A stretch of DNA of 14,242 nucleotides from Anaerolineales bacterium (lineage in GTDB: Bacteria > Chloroflexota > Anaerolineae > Promineifilales > Promineifilaceae). The notes under the pieces are model-generated. The model made no database searches. It was given only the letters and a program-made list of their open reading frames with translations, and had not been told where the DNA came from. The stretch lies in NCBI GenBank assembly GCA_020432595.1, contig JAGQGA010000068.1, forward strand, positions 1 through 14,242, given 5' to 3'. Numbering within the stretch: the stretch's first letter is position 1; each line of letters opens with the position of its first letter. The position numbers were made by a program, and so were the translations under genes. Shown here one piece after another: positions 1 to 6,465 of the stretch.

Positions 1-653
1 GTGGCTTCGCCTTCCAGCGGTGCCGGCCGACTGCGCGGGTGCCAGCGGGGTTGAAAACGGCCGTTTGCCAAATTCCCCGCCACCAATGCCGAAATCACAT
101 CCCAGTTTTCGGCGTGAACCACCGGCAGCGCCCCGGTTGGGGCAATGGCTTCCAGCGAGCGCAGCAGTTGGCCGTCGTGCAGCCGCAGCCCGTAGGCCAT
201 GTAGAGCTTAAAGCTGGCGCAGCCCGCCGCCGCTACTTCGGCCACCTGATCGAGCTTGCCCATGTCGGTTGGTCCCAGCGTCATGTGCAGCCCGTAATCA
301 ACCACCACGCGCTGGTCGGCCAACGCCTGCCGCGCTGCCAATGCGTCCAGCAGCCGTTCATTGGGTTTGGCTTCAACAAAATCAATAACGGCCGTTGTGC
401 CCCCCATCGCCGCCGCCCGCGTGCCGGTAAAAAAGTTGTCGGCCGAGGTGAAGCTGCCGATGGGCATTTCTAGGTGGACGTGAATGTCCACCCCGCCCGG
501 CACCACCAGCTTGCCCGCCGCGTCAATCTCGCGCTGCCCCACCAGCCCCTCGCCAATGGCGGCTATTTTTTCGCCGCGAATGGCAACGTCGGTTTGGGTG
601 GTGGAAACGGCCGTTACCACCGTCCCGTTTTTGATTACTAAGTCATACATCAT
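1..653 (-). CDS. hydA: D-hydantoinase / dihydropyrimidinase, 3' end cut by window edge
   Basis: This is the N-terminal 217 residues of a cyclic-amidase family amidohydrolase that opens dihydropyrimidine or hydantoin rings in the cytosol. The N-terminal beta part (DLVIKNGTVV) leads to the metal motif DIHVHL with His58 and His60. Then follow FFTGTRAAAMGGTTAVIDF, SFKLYMAY with the Lys149 expected to be carbamylated and bridge two metals, and VVHAEN with His180. The family signature ending in SRP...LEGEA closes the visible part. The start is the first of two consecutive ATGs (653 or 650); no clear Shine-Dalgarno is visible, and the 8-mer repeat hairpin lies just upstream. It is probably co-transcribed with the isomerase-like gene upstream. 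A full-length protein would be about 450-480 residues, so over half lies outside. The exact substrate (hydantoin, dihydrouracil, other cyclic amide) cannot be told from this part; allantoinase or dihydroorotase are less likely given the SRP...EGEA match. Confidence 0.9.
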   Translation of the reverse strand, partial: MMYDLVIKNGTVVTAVSTTQTDVAIRGEKIAAIGEGLVGQREIDAAGKLVVPGGVDIHVHLEMPIGSFTSADNFFTGTRAAAMGGTTAVIDFVEAKPNERLLDALAARQALADQRVVVDYGLHMTLGPTDMGKLDQVAEVAAAGCASFKLYMAYGLRLHDGQLLRSLEAIAPTGALPVVHAENWDVISALVAGNLANGRFQPRWHPRSRPAPLEGEA

Positions 654-668
654 GGCACCAAAAAGCGG

Positions 669-727
669 CAAGGGAGCGGGGGAGCAGGGGAGAATCTCCT
701 CTACTCCTCTGCCCCCTGCTCCCCTGC
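669..727. repeat. Intergenic tandem 8-mer hairpin array
   Basis: Three G-rich octamers in tandem (CAAGGGAG, CGGGGGAG, CAGGGGAG; 669-692) are followed by four C-rich octamers (CTCCTCTA, CTCCTCTG, CCCCCTGC, TCCCCTGC; 696-727). The two halves form an inverted repeat with a perfect 12-bp arm pair, 679-690 with 713-724. The array ends exactly at the base before the stop codon of the isomerase-like gene (728-730) and lies 15 bases upstream of the hydantoinase ATG. It fills the gap between two same-strand genes. The strong purine/pyrimidine split could form a stable RNA hairpin in the transcript. Its role is unknown. Confidence 0.75.
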
Positions 728-1567
728 CTACACATATTCCCCCACCACCCCCTGCAACAGTGCCACATTCGCCCACTCATTCCCCGTCCCGTCAAAAATC
801 AACGAATAGGGGCCATCAAACCCGGCTGCCTGCGCCAGCCCCAGACAGCGGCCAAAATCTCCCATCTCAATTTGCCCCGGCTGGATGTATTGGGCTTTGG
901 CGTGGGCGGAATCGGCGTAGGACAAAATGGCTGCCAGGTCGTCATATTTGTGCGCCCCGCGAAAGTTGCCAAAGTCGGCGCACAGCCCCACTTGCCCTTC
1001 GCACTGTTGCAAAATTGCCAGCAGGGGGGTGGCTGTGGTCGTTAGCTCACGGAAATTTTCGGTAATAATGGCGACGCCGTGGTCTTGGGCAAAATCTGTC
1101 AGCGACAGCAACTGCCGTGCACTAAGCTGTACCTTTGGTGCATCATGGATTGGTTCTATCGCGTCAGCCGCCTGCATCCCGGCAATGACCCGCGCTTTGG
1201 CTGCGCCGCATTTCCCGGCTATCTCCACCCAACGGCGAATCCAGGCCATGTCGGCTTCGCGCCGCGCTGGGTCGGGGTGGGTGATGTCGCCATCGTCAAT
1301 GAGGATGCTAAAGAGCGACACGCCGGCCGCTGCCAGTGCCCCGCGCAGCTCGGCTAGATAGCCGTCGTCGAGGCTGGGCAGGTGGAAGTGGCAAATTTCC
1401 AGGGTGTGGATGCCGCGTGCGGCCAGTTTTTCTGGCAGTTGCAGCAGCTTTAGTTCGCCAAAGGTGTTGTCGTCGTCGCGGCGGGGAGCAGGGGTGGCAC
1501 GGTAATGGTTGTACACCTCGCCCAGCGCCCGGTGCAGGCTCCAGCTTGAAATAGATAGTCGTGGCAT
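728..1567 (-). CDS. Sugar phosphate isomerase/epimerase-like TIM-barrel protein
   Basis: This 279-residue protein has the xylose isomerase-like TIM-barrel fold (AP-endonuclease 2 superfamily). Barrel landmarks are visible: HTLEICHFHLPS (54-65), FSILIDDGD (86-94), AIITENF with Glu170, LCADFGNF with Asp198, SAHAKAQYI with His222, and GPYSLIFDG with Asp259. Glu, Asp and His at these places are the usual metal ligands; the final acidic ligand, normally Glu, appears to be Asp259. The length is normal for the family. The start is well supported: GAGGAG lies a few bases upstream of ATG 1567. Members act on keto-sugars, inosose or hydroxypyruvate, and the sequence does not say which. It sits upstream of the hydantoinase on the same strand with only the 8-mer hairpin between them, so a shared transcript is likely. 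Confidence 0.8.
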   Translation of the reverse strand: MPRLSISSWSLHRALGEVYNHYRATPAPRRDDDNTFGELKLLQLPEKLAARGIHTLEICHFHLPSLDDGYLAELRGALAAAGVSLFSILIDDGDITHPDPARREADMAWIRRWVEIAGKCGAAKARVIAGMQAADAIEPIHDAPKVQLSARQLLSLTDFAQDHGVAIITENFRELTTTATPLLAILQQCEGQVGLCADFGNFRGAHKYDDLAAILSYADSAHAKAQYIQPGQIEMGDFGRCLGLAQAAGFDGPYSLIFDGTGNEWANVALLQGVVGEYV

Positions 1568-1584
1568 GGTTCTCCTCGTCTTAG

Positions 1585-1634
1585 GCCAAAGCCAAAAATA
1601 AATGATCCGAAAAAGTAGTGTTTTTGGCTTTGGC
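1585..1634. repeat. Perfect 14-bp inverted repeat upstream of isomerase-like gene
   Basis: The arms GCCAAAGCCAAAAA (1585-1598) and its exact complement (1621-1634) are separated by 22 bases. It lies 18 bases upstream of the isomerase-like start and after the amidohydrolase stop on the same strand. In the minus-strand transcript the stem is not followed by a U-tract, so it is not a classical intrinsic terminator. It could be a processing site or a regulator-binding palindrome. Confidence 0.55.
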
Positions 1635-1638
1635 TCAC

Positions 1639-1683
1639 GGCTTTTTTAGCTTGAGCGGGGGTCATTATTTTCTTAAAAAAGCC
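1639..1683 (-). terminator. A/T-rich hairpin after amidohydrolase stop, weak terminator candidate
   Basis: A 10-bp perfect inverted repeat, GGCTTTTTTA (1639-1648) against TAAAAAAGCC (1674-1683), begins about 20 bases beyond the amidohydrolase stop on the minus strand. The loop is long (25 bases) and there is no GC-rich stem followed by a T-run. Termination activity is therefore doubtful, and the amidohydrolase may read through into the isomerase-like gene. Confidence 0.3.
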
Positions 1684-1703
1684 TTATTTGGGTTGCAAGC
1701 ATT

Positions 1704-2879
1704 TTATCCTTTAAAAACCATCTCTCCTGCCCGCATGACCAGCCGCGTGTGGCGCAATGCCGCCACATCAACCAGCGGGTCGCCTGTTACAGCTAGCAAA
1801 TCAGCCTGTTTACCCACGGCAATGGTGCCAATTTCTGCTTCTAGCCCCAAACAAGCAGCGGCCGTTTGCGTTCCGGCCACAATTGCTGCCATCGGCGACA
1901 TCCCTAACTCAGACACCATTAACTCAGGAATCAGCATATAGTCATCGGCGTGGATGCCAATGACCCCGGCATCGCTGCTGGCGGCAAACTGCGCCCCGAA
2001 AGCAAGCATTTCGCGCATCACGGTGTTGAAGCCATCGCGCCACGCCATACGTGCTTTCATGGCCGCATCGCCCTGCTCGGCCATGCGATAGCCTACGACG
2101 TTGGTGGGGCAAATGTAGATGCCTTTTTCCACAATTTGCTGTGCCACAATGGGGTCTACCTGGTAGCCACCGGGAACCATAAAAGAGCAATGCTCGATGC
2201 GGTCTACTCCGGCGTTGACGGAATAGCGCACGCCGTCGGCGGCGTGGCAATGAACGGCTACGCGCCTGCCCAGCCGGTGGGATTCTTCAACAACGGCCGT
2301 TACTTGCGCCTGATGATAATGACAATTTAGCGGGTTTTCACTGCCTCCCTCCGTCACCATCACCTTGATTAAATCCGCCCCCGCCGCCACTTGCTCGCGC
2401 ACCGCCTGTTTGATGTCATCTTGCTCCCCCACCAGCTTGCCAAAGACATAACCGTGGCCGCCCGGCGGGGTAATGGCAGCCCCGCTTGCCAAGATGCGCG
2501 GCCCGGTAATCACCCCGGCGTTGATGGCGTCACGGACAGGAAAAATGACTTCGTTAAGCGAACCACAGTCACAAGCAGTGGTAACGCCCACGCGCAGCAT
2601 TGCCTGGGCATGGCCTACAGTCCGCAGAATGCGAGTCTCGTTGCTTTCGTCAGGGTGATAATAATGGTAGCTGGTGGGGTCGAAGCTGAGATGGAGATGG
2701 GTGTCAATGAAGCCAGGAAGGAGGGTGGCATCGCTAAGGTCAATGACGTTGGCATTAACGGCCGTTTCTCCCCACGGCACAATGGCAGAAATACGGCCGT
2801 TCTCCACCACCACACCCATATCCAGCAAAGGCTCACGCCCCGTCCCGTCAATCAGCCGCCCAACTTTTAAAATATTCAT
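1704..2879 (-). CDS. Amidohydrolase family metal-dependent hydrolase (imidazolonepropionase / Xaa-Pro dipeptidase-like)
   Basis: This 391-residue protein is a complete member of the amidohydrolase superfamily. It starts with the small beta domain (LKVGRLIDGTG). The metal-site sequence then reads FIDTHLHL with His61 and His63, LIKVMVTEGG with the bridging Lys172, VAVHCH with His210, DRIEHCSF with His230, and ASSDAG with the catalytic Asp303. It closes with GTIAVGKQADLLAV, the typical C-terminal return to the beta domain. This pattern belongs to the subgroup often annotated as Xaa-Pro dipeptidase or imidazolonepropionase-related; such enzymes hydrolyse amide, ester or blocked dipeptide bonds. 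There is no signal peptide, so it is cytosolic. AGAGAGGAAAG just before ATG 2879 is a good ribosome site. It lies 86 bases downstream of the zinc-ribbon gene on the same strand. The substrate cannot be assigned. Two perfect AACGGCCGTT copies lie in it, both read as Thr-Ala-Val. Confidence 0.85.
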   Translation of the reverse strand: MNILKVGRLIDGTGREPLLDMGVVVENGRISAIVPWGETAVNANVIDLSDATLLPGFIDTHLHLSFDPTSYHYYHPDESNETRILRTVGHAQAMLRVGVTTACDCGSLNEVIFPVRDAINAGVITGPRILASGAAITPPGGHGYVFGKLVGEQDDIKQAVREQVAAGADLIKVMVTEGGSENPLNCHYHQAQVTAVVEESHRLGRRVAVHCHAADGVRYSVNAGVDRIEHCSFMVPGGYQVDPIVAQQIVEKGIYICPTNVVGYRMAEQGDAAMKARMAWRDGFNTVMREMLAFGAQFAASSDAGVIGIHADDYMLIPELMVSELGMSPMAAIVAGTQTAAACLGLEAEIGTIAVGKQADLLAVTGDPLVDVAALRHTRLVMRAGEMVFKG

Positions 2880-2965
2880 CTTTCCTCTCTTCCCATGTCG
2901 CTGCTAATCATCACAAGCCACAGGCTGTCAGTAACCTGTCGGCTTTGCCTACAGTCTGTAGCCTA

Positions 2966-3409
2966 TTACCCTTCCCGCTTCCAGGCCATCCGCTCAATAA
3001 ACCGCTGCACCGGCCGACCCCAGCGGTGCACCTCTACAATGCGCTCGCGGACAATTGTTACCGTAGGGGGAGGTGTTTCAACTGGAATAGCAGGGGTCTG
3101 AATGTCTTCGGCCGGCGGCCGGCGCACCAGCGATAGCCCCGCAGACGGCCGATTCAGCCGGTCTTCCAGCCGCCGCCGCGCCCACGCCAGCGTAGCCTCG
3201 GCCAACAGAGTTGCCAGGCTCACTGCCAGCGATACCCCCACCTGCTTCACCTGCTGCACCGGCAGCCGCGTCTTGCCAATCGTAATATGACTTCCGCTGC
3301 CTGCCTGCGTCACCAGCGCATTCCGCTGCAATCGCCCCCCGCACTGTCCACAAAATTGGTTAATGGGGTCATTACCAGCGCGGCAGCTTGGACAAATAAT
3401 TTCTAGCAT
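2966..3409 (-). CDS. Small zinc-ribbon protein with hydrophobic helix
   Basis: This 147-residue protein of unknown function begins with a CPSC...CGQCG zinc ribbon (Cys6, Cys9, Cys20, Cys23), the pattern of zinc-ribbon domains found at the N-terminus of many small bacterial proteins. A Gly/Ser linker leads to a hydrophobic to amphipathic stretch (about 56-77, VGVSLAVSLATLLAEATLAWA) followed by a basic segment. A proline-rich linker (about 98-116) and a charged C-terminal tail follow. The helix could associate with the membrane but is not a strong spanning segment. AAGGA lies about nine bases before ATG 3409, and a sigma70-like promoter is visible upstream. It may be co-transcribed with the amidohydrolase 86 bases downstream. 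No specific family beyond the zinc ribbon is recognised. Confidence 0.75.
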   Translation of the reverse strand: MLEIICPSCRAGNDPINQFCGQCGGRLQRNALVTQAGSGSHITIGKTRLPVQQVKQVGVSLAVSLATLLAEATLAWARRRLEDRLNRPSAGLSLVRRPPAEDIQTPAIPVETPPPTVTIVRERIVEVHRWGRPVQRFIERMAWKREG

Positions 3410-3453
3410 AAAATGGTTCCTTACCTGTCAATCCATCGTCATTCGCAAAACTT

Positions 3454-3482
3454 ATTGTGCCTGATTCCCCGACGCATGGCAA
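3454..3482 (-). promoter_or_regulatory. Candidate sigma70-type promoter for the zinc-ribbon gene
   Basis: On the minus strand, TTGCCA (complement of 3477-3482, five of six matches to the -35 consensus) and CACAAT (complement of 3454-3459, four of six matches to the -10) are exactly 17 bases apart. Transcription would begin around 3447, giving a leader of about 38 bases that includes the AAGGA ribosome site of the gene starting at 3409. The rest of the 3410-3537 gap shows no other clear element. Confidence 0.4.
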
Positions 3483-3537
3483 TAGGCGAGGCGTGAAAGA
3501 GGCCACAAATAAATGATTGATTCAATTAGCCACGATT

Positions 3538-5061
3538 TTAGGCAGAGTTTATTTGGTTAACAGGCAAAGAAATGGTGAAAATGGCTCCGCTGCTGTTGGG
3601 GGAAACGGCCGTTACAGTTCCATGATGCAGCTCCACAATTTGCTTCACAATTGCCAGACCCAGCCCGGAGCCACCACTATGACGGTTACGCGATTTGTCG
3701 CCGCGCCAAAAGCGGTTGAACACATAGGCCAGATCAGCGGCAGGAATGCCAGGGCCGCTGTCAATGACAGAGAGGTGGATGGTTTGTTTTTCCCAAACGG
3801 CCGTTACCCGCACCCGTCCCCCCGCTGGCGTATGGCGCACCCCGTTGGCAACCAGGTTGGTCAACGCCTGCTGCACCCGATCCGCATCAGCTGTGATCAT
3901 TAACGGCCGTTCCGGCACATCTTCCACCAGCTTCACCCCGTTTGCCTCAGCCAGCGGCAATAGCAACGCCACCACCCGCCCAATCACCTGGCGCACATCT
4001 ACCGCTGTCAGCGTCAACGCCAACTGCCCCGAATCGGCCAAAGAAAGGAGACGCAAATCGTCAATAAGGCGCGAAAGCCGCTGCACTTCCTCATGCAGTT
4101 CGCCCAATTCAGCCGGATTTGGCTCCAGCAGCCCGTCAATCATCCCTTCCAGGTTGGCCTTCATGACGGTAAGCGGGGTACGAAGTTCGTGCGCCACATC
4201 GGCCACCATTTGACGACGCAGTTGTTCTTGCTGGGCAATTTTGCCCGTCATTTGGTTAAACGCCTCGGCCACCTTGCCCAGCTCATCCTGCGAGCGAACG
4301 GGAACCTGTACTTCGGTTTCGCCGGCCGCCAACGCTTGCACCGCCCGCCGCATTTGGGAGAGGGGGCGCGTGATTTGGTAGAACAAAATGGTGCCTAATA
4401 AAAGAGAAGCGACACCGGCGGCCACAACGGCCGTTTGTACCCCCTCTTGCACGTCAGCCAAAAACGAAAACCCCAGTGCCTCTGGCGAAGCCGGTGCCAG
4501 CAAATCAAGCAGGGGAACGTTGATCGTCACATCCAGGGGAGCCGGGTTGATCGGTGATGGCTCGATGGGGGGAATGAGCGAACGGCCGTTGCCCAGTTCC
4601 GGCAGATCAGGGATGGCAGGCAATTCAATACCATCGCTTGGATAGCGAATAATCAGTTGATTATCCCGAATTTCAATGGCGGTAGAGCCAACGCTCTCCG
4701 AAGCAATACGGGTGGGCAGAACATCACGAATGTAGTCGTTGCGCTGGCTAATGTATTGGCTGAAGGCACGGCTGGTGAAGTTGTCTACCGCATTCATGAC
4801 CACAAACAACATGAGAAAGATGACAATAGCAAACGCCCCCATAAGCCGAAACCAGAGGCTGCGCGTAAGCCAGCGGAAACGCCGCCAGCCGCGCCCCAGC
4901 AGTTGCCACAGGCGGCTGAGAATGCGCCAAATGAGGGTTAACGGCCGTTTGCCCCACCGCTGCCGCCGCTCTTTGAGCCTGGTTGCTTTTTTCGGCCGTT
5001 TACGCCATGCAAGACGCGGCCACCAGCTAAACGGCCGTAAACCTTTCAATCGCTCACGCAT
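3538..5061 (-). CDS. Sensor histidine kinase (HAMP-HisKA-HATPase)
   Basis: This 507-residue membrane sensor kinase phosphorylates the adjacent response regulator. A very basic N-terminal cytoplasmic stretch (1-72, rich in Arg, Lys, Trp) leads to membrane helix 1 (about 73-92). A proline-rich extracytoplasmic sensor region (93-208) is followed by membrane helix 2 (about 209-230), a HAMP linker (231-283), and the dimerisation helix VADVAHELRTPL with phosphoacceptor His291. The ATPase domain shows the N box around Asn402/Asn406, DSGPG (434-438), FNRFWRGD (448-455) and GGSGLGLAIV (463-472). The start at 5061 is chosen because ATGCGTGA overlaps the regulator stop by 8 bases, typical of translational coupling, with GAGG about 12 bases upstream. 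A longer reading to 5127 would run far into the regulator. The sensed signal is unknown. Six perfect AACGGCCGTT copies lie in this gene. Confidence 0.92.
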   Translation of the reverse strand: MRERLKGLRPFSWWPRLAWRKRPKKATRLKERRQRWGKRPLTLIWRILSRLWQLLGRGWRRFRWLTRSLWFRLMGAFAIVIFLMLFVVMNAVDNFTSRAFSQYISQRNDYIRDVLPTRIASESVGSTAIEIRDNQLIIRYPSDGIELPAIPDLPELGNGRSLIPPIEPSPINPAPLDVTINVPLLDLLAPASPEALGFSFLADVQEGVQTAVVAAGVASLLLGTILFYQITRPLSQMRRAVQALAAGETEVQVPVRSQDELGKVAEAFNQMTGKIAQQEQLRRQMVADVAHELRTPLTVMKANLEGMIDGLLEPNPAELGELHEEVQRLSRLIDDLRLLSLADSGQLALTLTAVDVRQVIGRVVALLLPLAEANGVKLVEDVPERPLMITADADRVQQALTNLVANGVRHTPAGGRVRVTAVWEKQTIHLSVIDSGPGIPAADLAYVFNRFWRGDKSRNRHSGGSGLGLAIVKQIVELHHGTVTAVSPNSSGAIFTISLPVNQINSA

Positions 5062-5752
5062 GGCGGTACTCAACCTCGTCCAAACGGTAGCCAACGCCGT
5101 AAATGGTATTGATAACGGGCAAATCACCCACCACGTCCTTCAGCTTCCGTCGCAAATTTTTGATATGCTGGTCAATGGCTCGCTCCAATTCCTCATGCGC
5201 CCCGCCCTGCACCGCCTCCAGCAGTTGGCTGCGGCTGAGAACCCGTCCTTTGTGGCGCATTAGCGTCGCCAACAGCTCAAACTCGGTCTGGGTCAAATCC
5301 AAAAGCTGCTCGTCAATCCAAGCGCGGTAGGCAGCCACATCAAGCTGGAGTGCCCCCGCTTGCAGCAGGTCGCTGTTGGCAAGGCTGCCCTGAGTGCGGC
5401 GCAGCACGGCGCGAACACGCGCCACCACTTCTCGCGGGGAAAACGGCTTGCTGATGTAATCGTCGGCTCCCAGTTCCAACCCAATCAGGCGATCCATCTC
5501 TTCCGTGCGGGCGGTGAGCATGATGATGGGGACATTGCCGAAGCGGCGCAGGGTACGGCAAATGTCTAGCCCGTCTTGCCCCGGCAGATTGAGATCGAGG
5601 AGGATGAGGGACGGCCGTTCTTGGCGAAAGGCGGGAATGGCCTGAGTGCCATCATGAACGGCCGTTACCACAAACCCCGCCTGCTCTAAATAAAGCCGCA
5701 GCGTCCGCACAATCCGCACCTCATCTTCCACAATCAAAATCTTGTCACTCAT
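5054..5752 (-). CDS. OmpR/PhoB-family response regulator
   Basis: This 232-residue DNA-binding response regulator has an N-terminal receiver domain: acidic pocket Glu9-Asp10-Glu11, phosphoacceptor Asp53 in LLDLNLPG, switch Thr80 in MLTAR, and Lys102 in ISKPFSP. The C-terminal winged helix-turn-helix of the OmpR/PhoB type (about 130-225) has LDLTQTEFELLATLMRHKGRVLSRSQLL and ends INTIYGVGYRLD. The length and domain spacing are standard. The stop overlaps the kinase start by 8 bases. The gene follows the Met-ladder membrane protein after a 46-base gap, so the three probably form one transcript. No strong ribosome site precedes ATG 5752. The target is unknown, but the operon's own upstream region carries 11-bp-phased repeats of the kind this family binds. 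Confidence 0.95.
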   Translation of the reverse strand: MSDKILIVEDEVRIVRTLRLYLEQAGFVVTAVHDGTQAIPAFRQERPSLILLDLNLPGQDGLDICRTLRRFGNVPIIMLTARTEEMDRLIGLELGADDYISKPFSPREVVARVRAVLRRTQGSLANSDLLQAGALQLDVAAYRAWIDEQLLDLTQTEFELLATLMRHKGRVLSRSQLLEAVQGGAHEELERAIDQHIKNLRRKLKDVVGDLPVINTIYGVGYRLDEVEYRHA

Positions 5753-5798
5753 CAGCTTACAAAAATTCTACCACAACACGGTATCAGCAATCATCTGC

Positions 5799-6245
5799 TT
5801 ACATCCCTACCGACTCCGGCGACTTCTCCTTTGACTGCTGCCAATGCCGCCGCAGCAGCGTACCGCCCAGCAACATCAGCAGCAGCGAGGCCAAAATGGT
5901 GCCAATCCCATCCAGCACATCCCAAACCGTTGGCCCGCGCTCCACAATGTGGATATTTGCTCGAAAATCTGGTATTTCAGGCATCGTTGGCATCTCCGTC
6001 ATTGTTGGCATCTCCGGCATTTCCGGCATTTCCGGCATCTCCCGCTGCTCGATGCGTGTTTCTATCTGCCGCTCCCAAGCTCCAATCTCCCGCTCAAAAG
6101 AATCACTACCATAGATGATGACCCTTTCGGACGATGGGTGCGCCGACCCAATTGCCAACCCTACCAACAGACCCAAACCCATTAAAACCGGCAGCTTTGC
6201 CACCCGCCACAGCCGCTTCACCAATCGTTTGCCTTTTGCTTTCAT
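5799..6245 (-). CDS. Two-helix membrane protein with extracytoplasmic Met-Pro-Glu ladder
   Basis: This 148-residue protein of unrecognised family is the first gene of the two-component operon. A basic N-terminus precedes membrane helix 1 (about 17-34). A loop of about 78 residues follows, then membrane helix 2 (about 112-132) and a short charged tail. With both ends cytoplasmic (inferred from the basic N-terminus), the loop is extracytoplasmic. It contains seven Met residues at exact three-residue spacing (70, 73, 76, 79, 82, 85, 88), mostly as Glu-Met-Pro units, followed by Ile91. The start at 6245 is preferred because GGAGG lies six bases upstream; ATG 6260 would sit on top of that ribosome site. 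It may be an accessory sensor or modulator of the kinase, or bind a soft metal. Both are inference. There are no homologues I can name. Confidence 0.75.
   Translation of the reverse strand: MKAKGKRLVKRLWRVAKLPVLMGLGLLVGLAIGSAHPSSERVIIYGSDSFEREIGAWERQIETRIEQREMPEMPEMPEMPTMTEMPTMPEIPDFRANIHIVERGPTVWDVLDGIGTILASLLLMLLGGTLLRRHWQQSKEKSPESVGM
5970..6041 (-). repeat. In-frame 9-base tandem repeat coding Met-Pro-Glu ladder
   Basis: About eight imperfect copies of a 9-base unit (GAAATGCCG and variants) code residues 69-92 of the membrane protein. The unit length keeps frame, so copy-number change would lengthen or shorten the loop by three residues per unit without breaking the gene. The last units drift (ACAATGACG, GAAATACCA), which suggests older copies at the C-terminal end. 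Confidence 0.8.
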
Positions 6246-6304
6246 TTGTTGCCTCCACATAATCCATATTTCTTAATGATGATGACCAAAGCATAATCCG
6301 CAAT

Positions 6305-6345
6305 TGTGTAGAGAATGTGTAGACAGTTGTTACAGAAGATGTAGC
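6305..6345. promoter_or_regulatory. Candidate response-regulator operator: 11-bp-phased direct repeats
   Basis: TGTGTAGA occurs at 6305-6312 and again at 6316-6323, exactly 11 bases apart. Weaker matches follow in the same phase at 6327 (four of eight) and 6338 (five of eight). OmpR/PhoB-family regulators bind head-to-tail half-sites spaced by 11 bases, and the operon starting 60 bases away encodes such a regulator. Read on the minus strand, the 6305 unit (TCTACACA) starts 17 bases before a TATGCT that could be the -10 element, placing it where an activator replaces the -35. The site could instead serve the plus-strand lipoprotein gene. The rest of the 6246-6465 gap shows only a TACAAT at 6396-6401 as a weak -10 for the plus strand. 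Confidence 0.4.
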
Positions 6346-6465
6346 TTTTACACGTTCCCTCCGGCACCGACAGGTTTTTTGTAAGCCGCTCTCTCTACAA
6401 TACCCAGATAAAAACCGCTATCACGCACCAAATTTGTGCCCAAGTTGATGTATTGTGGAGATTGT

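Noticed and set aside
2920..2962. Small palindromes (ACAG/CTGT and CTACAG/CTGTAG) upstream of the amidohydrolase
   Set aside because: The arms are only four to six bases and do not build a consistent array or operator; chance cannot be excluded.
5062..5127. Longer start for the histidine kinase at 5127
   Set aside because: It would place 22 residues inside the regulator's coding region. The 8-base ATG/TGA overlap at 5054-5061 is the usual coupled arrangement.
6246..6260. Start of the Met-ladder protein at ATG 6260
   Set aside because: The GGAGG ribosome site lies inside those extra codons, six bases before ATG 6245.
6436..6465. GTG start for the lipoprotein at 6436
   Set aside because: It adds residues with an extra Cys ahead of a normal signal peptide; ATG 6466 has GGAG at good spacing.
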